Below, in pieces: positions 6,520 to 8,650 of a stretch of DNA of 8,650 bases (the stretch's first letter is position 1; each line of letters opens with the position of its first letter). A program made the position numbers and the translations under genes. The notes beneath the pieces were generated by a model, which saw nothing but the letters and a program-made list of their open reading frames with translations, made no database searches and was not told where the DNA came from. The DNA comes from Clostridia bacterium (GTDB taxonomy: Bacteria; Bacillota; Clostridia; Christensenellales; Borkfalkiaceae), in assembly GCA_017631725.1 (NCBI GenBank), contig JAGBSS010000065.1, forward strand, positions 1 to 8,650, in the 5' to 3' direction.

Positions 6520-7205
6520 CCTTGTTCTATGCTCTCTTTAATTTTTTCTATGGATTTTTTCTCTATTCTCGATATGTAAGAACGGGAAATTTTTAAAAAT
6601 TTAGCAACTTCTCTTTGAGCATAACACCTGTTGCCTTTTAATCCGTATCGAAGGGAAATTACAATAAATTCCCTTTTTGTTAATCTACGTTTTAAAAACT
6701 CAATTAATTTTTCCGATTCTATTTGTTTGTCAACTTCACTAAAAATGCTATCTTCTTTAGAAGATAAAAGGTCCATTAAAGTTAATTCGTTGCCGTTTTT
6801 ATCACTTCCTACCTTTTCCGATAATGAAACGTCGGTTTTATATTTTTTGTTTGCCCTTAACATCATTAAAATTTCGTTTTCAATACACCTTGCCGTATAA
6901 GTTGCAAGTGCCGTGCCTTTTTCCGGTTCAAAAGTGTTTATTGCTTTAATTAAACCAATGCTACCAACGGAAATTAAATCGTCCGTTTCGGCAGAGCCAG
7001 AATATTTTTTTACAACGTGAGCAACAAGTCGCATATTGTGTTCAATTAACTTTTCTTTTGCGTTTAAATCGCCCGTTTTCATTTTTATTACGTAATTTTC
7101 TTCTTCATCTTTAGACAGTGGCTTTGGAAAAGATGCAGAACCAATAACACTTCCTGCAAAAAAGACTAATTTCCCAACAATAAAATTTAAAAATTCAAAA
7201 AACAT
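6504..7205 (-). CDS. sigK: RNA polymerase sporulation sigma factor SigK (pro-sigma-K)
   Basis: Late mother-cell sigma factor, 233 residues. The hydrophobic N-terminus (about 1-22) followed by SFPKPLSKDEEE is the pro-sequence junction of SigK; in the family it is cleaved by the SpoIVFB membrane protease. Region 2 runs from about 48 to 122 (LIEHNMRLVAHVVKKY, DDLISVGSIGLIKAI, ATYTARCIENEILMMLR). Region 4 at about 172-225 ends in the helix-turn-helix QREVAKFLKISRSYISRIEKK, highly characteristic of SigK/SigE; the FPKPLS segment favours SigK. The ATG at 7205 follows GGAGGGAG with ideal spacing, so a longer reading from an upstream TTG is rejected. The gene is uninterrupted, with no skin-like insertion. 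It is monocistronic, ending in its own terminator. Confidence 0.94.
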   Translation of the reverse strand: MFFEFLNFIVGKLVFFAGSVIGSASFPKPLSKDEEENYVIKMKTGDLNAKEKLIEHNMRLVAHVVKKYSGSAETDDLISVGSIGLIKAINTFEPEKGTALATYTARCIENEILMMLRANKKYKTDVSLSEKVGSDKNGNELTLMDLLSSKEDSIFSEVDKQIESEKLIEFLKRRLTKREFIVISLRYGLKGNRCYAQREVAKFLKISRSYISRIEKKSIEKIKESIEQGEFRI

Positions 7206-7215
7206 AACTCCCTCC
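7206..7215 (-). promoter_or_regulatory. Ribosome binding site deciding the sigK start
   Basis: The minus strand reads GGAGGGAGTT immediately before the ATG at 7205. GGAGG lies five bases from it. Starting at the TTG four codons further upstream would bury this site in the coding sequence. Confidence 0.88.
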
Positions 7216-7236
7216 AAATTAAGTTATGTTCTCTTT

Positions 7237-7407
7237 TTCAAAAATAAAACCAAATATTGGCTTTATATTCAACTTGGTTTAAGTTATCAAAATTTTAATA
7301 ATTTGGTAAACAATAAAACTACAGCAATTAAATTTGAAAACTTAAAAGCTCTTTGCGAGGTGTTAGAGTGCACTCCTAACGATTTATTTGAAGAATATTA
7401 TAATTAA
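7237..7407 (+). pseudogene. 5'-truncated Cro/CI (XRE) family helix-turn-helix regulator remnant
   Basis: Reading from 7237 to the TAA at 7405-7407 gives about 56 residues matching the small clostridial XRE regulators: KNKTKYWLYIQLGLSYQ (first helices and turn), NLVNNKTTAIKFENLKALC (recognition helix and following helix), then the typical ending LECTPNDLFEEYYN. Intact members are about 65-70 residues and begin roughly a dozen residues earlier. Here that stretch overlaps the sigK leader and ribosome site, reads as unrelated residues, and has no in-frame ATG, GTG or TTG nor ribosome site. There is no internal stop or frameshift, so decay seems recent or confined to the 5' end. The alternative is use of an unusual start codon. 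Confidence 0.7.
7262..7290 (-). promoter_or_regulatory. Sigma-A-like promoter facing sigK
   Basis: The minus strand has TTGATA (7285-7290), a spacer of exactly 17 bp, and TATAAA (7262-7267). Both hexamers are close to the sigma-A consensus. Transcription would begin near 7255, about 50 bases before the sigK ATG. The site lies inside the XRE remnant on the other strand. I see no convincing sigma-E-type pair (ATA then CATA at suitable spacing). AT-rich DNA produces chance matches, so expression data would be needed. Confidence 0.5.
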
Positions 7408-7567
7408 AGTAGTCATAAAAACATTTACCTTTTGTTTTTTTTTGCTATTATTTTGGTGGCGTTTGGAAAATAAGGAGGTAAGAAAGATTAAGACTTATTA
7501 TTACGTTTATATGCGAAACTATTATAAAAGGCTTGCTTTGTATCACGCTACAAAGGAGAAATCTTAA
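7388..7567 (+). CDS. Possible small membrane peptide, unrecognised
   Basis: An open frame runs without stops from 7367 to TAA at 7565-7567. From TTG at 7388 it encodes 59 residues. There is one hydrophobic segment (about 4-24, ending CFFLLLFWW), then a very basic, tyrosine-rich tail containing KTYYYVYMRNYYKR. It overlaps the end of the XRE remnant in another frame and ends 22 bp before the next gene. No ribosome site precedes TTG 7388. The only strong one, AAGGAGGT at 7472-7479, sits eight bases before ATT 7487 (codon 34), which would give a 26-residue soluble basic peptide; AUU starts are rare. ATG 7511 would give 18 residues. I do not recognise a family. The frame may be a real small gene, a decayed gene tail, or chance. 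Confidence 0.35.
   Translation: MKNIIIKVVIKTFTFCFFLLLFWWRLENKEVRKIKTYYYVYMRNYYKRLALYHATKEKS
7424..7451 (+). promoter_or_regulatory. Weak candidate promoter for the downstream membrane protein gene
   Basis: TTTACC (7424-7429) and TATTAT (7446-7451) are separated by 16 bp of T-rich DNA. This is the best sigma-A-like pair I see between the XRE remnant and the membrane protein gene. If used, transcription would begin near 7458, ahead of the AAGGAGGT at 7472. The -35 is poor. Confidence 0.3.
7536..7555 (+). other. RNA hairpin within the small open frame
   Basis: CTTTGTA (7536-7542) and TACAAAG (7549-7555) form a perfect 7-bp stem with loop TCACGC. There is no T-run after it, so it is not a terminator. 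It lies ten bases before a second hairpin (7566-7588), making a tandem pair in the leader of the membrane protein gene. Confidence 0.45.
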
Positions 7568-7588
7568 TTACCTTCTATAGAGGTAATT
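7566..7588 (+). promoter_or_regulatory. Hairpin sequestering the ribosome binding site of the membrane protein gene
   Basis: AATTACCT (7566-7573) pairs perfectly with AGGTAATT (7581-7588) around loop TCTATAG. The 3' arm contains most of the AGAGGT ribosome site (7579-7584) for the ATG at 7590. The 5' arm begins within the stop codon of the preceding small frame (7565-7567). A ribosome terminating there would open the stem, which would couple the two genes. No run of T follows. Confidence 0.55.
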
Positions 7589-7589
7589 T

Positions 7590-8117
7590 ATGTTTTTAGA
7601 ATTTATAACGGTTTTTATTAAGACTCACGGCACGGCACTTACAATAATTACTTTTGCCGTTGCTATAATTACGATTATTCTCGATAAACTTTTAAAAAAT
7701 AAAGCCCGAGTTGTTTCAGTAATTTTACCTTTTGTTTTAGGAATACTTTTTAATTTAATTTCTAATTTAATTTTGTTTAAAAAGATTGTTTTTTCCTTTG
7801 AAGTTTTCTACGCAGGGTTTTTAAGTGGAACTTTTTCTTCTATTATTTCCGCTTTTATAAAGGCAATTTTAGCAAGAAAACCAATAAAATCGCCCGTGGA
7901 ACTTATGGTAGAAGAAATTTTATCAGATGCTTTCGGAAAGGAAAATTTAGGTAATGCATCACAACTTATAGCATGCCTTTTAACATCACAAAACAAAGTA
8001 TTAAAAGAAGAAATTGAAAAAATTATTCTAACCGAAATAAACGTAGGCATAACCGATTTTGAGCTTCACTCTGTATCGGCGCTTATCTTATCAGGATATA
8101 AAACGCTTTCCTTTTAA
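7590..8117 (+). CDS. Unrecognised three-helix membrane protein
   Basis: A 175-residue protein I cannot assign to a family. It shows three hydrophobic segments: about 14-33 (TALTIITFAVAIITIIL), 40-63 (VVSVILPFVLGILFNLIS) and 69-94 (FYAGFLSGTFSSIISAFI). Short lysine-rich loops follow helices 1 and 2, then comes a soluble, probably helical C-terminal region (100-175). No signal peptide cleavage site, catalytic motif or cysteine cluster is evident. Three helices and small size recall holin-like or accessory membrane proteins, but no holin signature is visible. The ATG follows AGAGGT by five bases; that site is buried in a hairpin. Codon use and base composition resemble the neighbours. It ends just before a strong bidirectional terminator. 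The coding call is good; the function is unknown. Confidence 0.75.
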   Translation: MFLEFITVFIKTHGTALTIITFAVAIITIILDKLLKNKARVVSVILPFVLGILFNLISNLILFKKIVFSFEVFYAGFLSGTFSSIISAFIKAILARKPIKSPVELMVEEILSDAFGKENLGNASQLIACLLTSQNKVLKEEIEKIILTEINVGITDFELHSVSALILSGYKTLSF

Positions 8118-8125
8118 TTAAGGAA

Positions 8126-8158
8126 AAAGGCAGTTCGTTTGAACTGCCTTTATTTTTT
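8126..8158. terminator. Bidirectional intrinsic terminator
   Basis: An 11-bp perfect stem, AAAGGCAGTTC (8126-8136) with GAACTGCCTTT (8141-8151), has a GTTT loop. It is followed by A and six T on the plus strand; on the minus strand an AAAAA tract gives TTTTT. It separates the membrane protein gene from the convergent degV-family gene and can serve both. Confidence 0.95.
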
Positions 8159-8161
8159 ACT

Positions 8162-8650
8162 TTATATTTTTTTAAACCCTGCAATACCAACCGTGCCTGG
8201 GCCAACGTGAGTGCCTATGGTTGCGCCAATTTGTGTATCTGGTATTAAATTATAATCTATTTCAAAGAAATCTTTACTATCTTCTTTATATTTATTTAAT
8301 AACGTTTTATCGTTTCCAGCATATATAAAAGTTGTTGGCATAGAATAATCTAGTCCGCCACGTTCTTTTAAAAGTTGATTTAGTAATGCATTAGATTTTT
8401 TTGTTCCCATTGCTTTACCAACCACCTTAACTTCGCCATCTAAAACGGCAACTACGGGGTGAATTTTTAAAATAGAGCCAGCTATTGCAACTGCTTTAGA
8501 AATACGCCCACCCCTTTGTAAATAAGTTAGCGTATCAACCACTGCAGAAATTTGCACCCTTTTTTTGTTTTCTTCTACTAAGGCAACAATCTCATCAATA
8601 TCTTTGCCACTTTCTATAAGTCTTAGAGCATATTCTATAAGCACCTTCAC
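8162..8650 (-). CDS. DegV family protein, 3' part
   Basis: The visible 162 residues are the C-terminal part of a DegV (EDD-fold) protein, a family that binds fatty acids; in Firmicutes some members (FakB) present fatty acids to the kinase FakA for phospholipid synthesis. Diagnostic segments are DTLTYLQRGGRIS (about 39-51), the helix SKAVAIAGSILKIHPVV, and IGATIGTHVGPGTVGIAGF near the C-terminus, where the His and glycines help form the lipid site. Full DegV proteins are about 280-290 residues, so roughly 120 N-terminal residues lie beyond the window edge. The GTG at the very edge is an internal valine codon, not a start. The role as a fatty-acid carrier is from the family; no fakA is visible. 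Confidence 0.92.
   Translation of the reverse strand: MKVLIEYALRLIESGKDIDEIVALVEENKKRVQISAVVDTLTYLQRGGRISKAVAIAGSILKIHPVVAVLDGEVKVVGKAMGTKKSNALLNQLLKERGGLDYSMPTTFIYAGNDKTLLNKYKEDSKDFFEIDYNLIPDTQIGATIGTHVGPGTVGIAGFKKI

Noticed and set aside
6631..6900. Plus-strand 89-codon frame inside sigK
   Set aside because: It is antisense to conserved sigma-factor region 4 and has no ribosome site.
7206..7217. Extension of SigK by four residues from a TTG codon
   Set aside because: It would put the GGAGGGAG ribosome site inside the coding region; the ATG at 7205 has ideal spacing from it.
7206..7235. Sigma-E-type promoter using CATAACTT before sigK
   Set aside because: The CATA motif overlaps the sigK start codon and no -35 lies at a proper distance.
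7221..7275. ATG at 7226 as start of an intact XRE gene via a frameshift in the A-run
   Set aside because: The residues it would add (MFSFSK) do not resemble the family's N-terminus and no ribosome site precedes it.
7366..7375. Perfect 10-bp palindrome GAGTGCACTC as a possible operator
   Set aside because: It is accounted for by the conserved LECTPND codons of the XRE remnant.
7808..8050. Minus-strand 80-codon frame inside the membrane protein gene
   Set aside because: It lacks a ribosome site and any domain; the plus-strand frame has a start, a terminator and coherent helices.
8648..8650. GTG at the window edge as the start of the degV-family gene
   Set aside because: DegV proteins have about 120 more residues upstream; the codon is an internal valine at the edge.

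Overview
The window is AT-rich bacterial DNA. It reads as an anaerobic, endospore-forming member of the Clostridia (Firmicutes): an intact mother-cell sporulation sigma factor (sigK), a TM1266-type protein of the kind linked to [FeFe]-hydrogenase systems, a clostridial-type ThyA, strong AAGGAG ribosome sites and tight operons. Genus cannot be read from the sequence. Most of it is ordinary housekeeping DNA. The least explained part is about 7.2-8.1 kb.

Layout. (1) 33-2270, plus strand: serC-serA, the first two committed steps of serine synthesis, ending in a strong terminator. (2) 2313-4034: a divergent pair of an ECF-transporter S component (minus) and a MocR/GabR-type regulator (plus). They share a 90-bp spacer holding two TGGTTAT repeats 24 bp apart. 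This looks like a PLP-sensing regulator controlling vitamin (probably B6) uptake. The regulator lacks the usual C-terminal ~100 residues and stops inside its own terminator. (3) 6429-4059, minus strand: a four-gene coupled operon of TM1266-like protein, short-chain dehydrogenase, thyA and folA. ThyA turns methylene-tetrahydrofolate into dihydrofolate and FolA reduces it back. The first two genes have no obvious link to that cycle. (4) 7205-6504, minus: sigK, ending in its own terminator.

(5) 7206-8117: the 384 bases between sigK and the next long gene hold several things. There is a well-spaced sigma-A-like promoter facing sigK. On the other strand is a 5'-decapitated Cro/CI-type (XRE) regulator remnant. 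It is followed by a possible 59-codon membrane peptide that overlaps the remnant's end, and then a hairpin that buries the ribosome site of an unrecognised 175-residue three-helix membrane protein. (6) 8126-8650: a bidirectional terminator and the 3' part of a degV-family gene that runs off the window.

No tRNA, rRNA, CRISPR array, insertion sequence or complete mobile element was seen. The points most worth a second look are the truncated MocR with its repeats, the TM1266-like gene in a thymidylate operon, and the XRE-remnant/small-ORF/membrane-protein cassette beside sigK.
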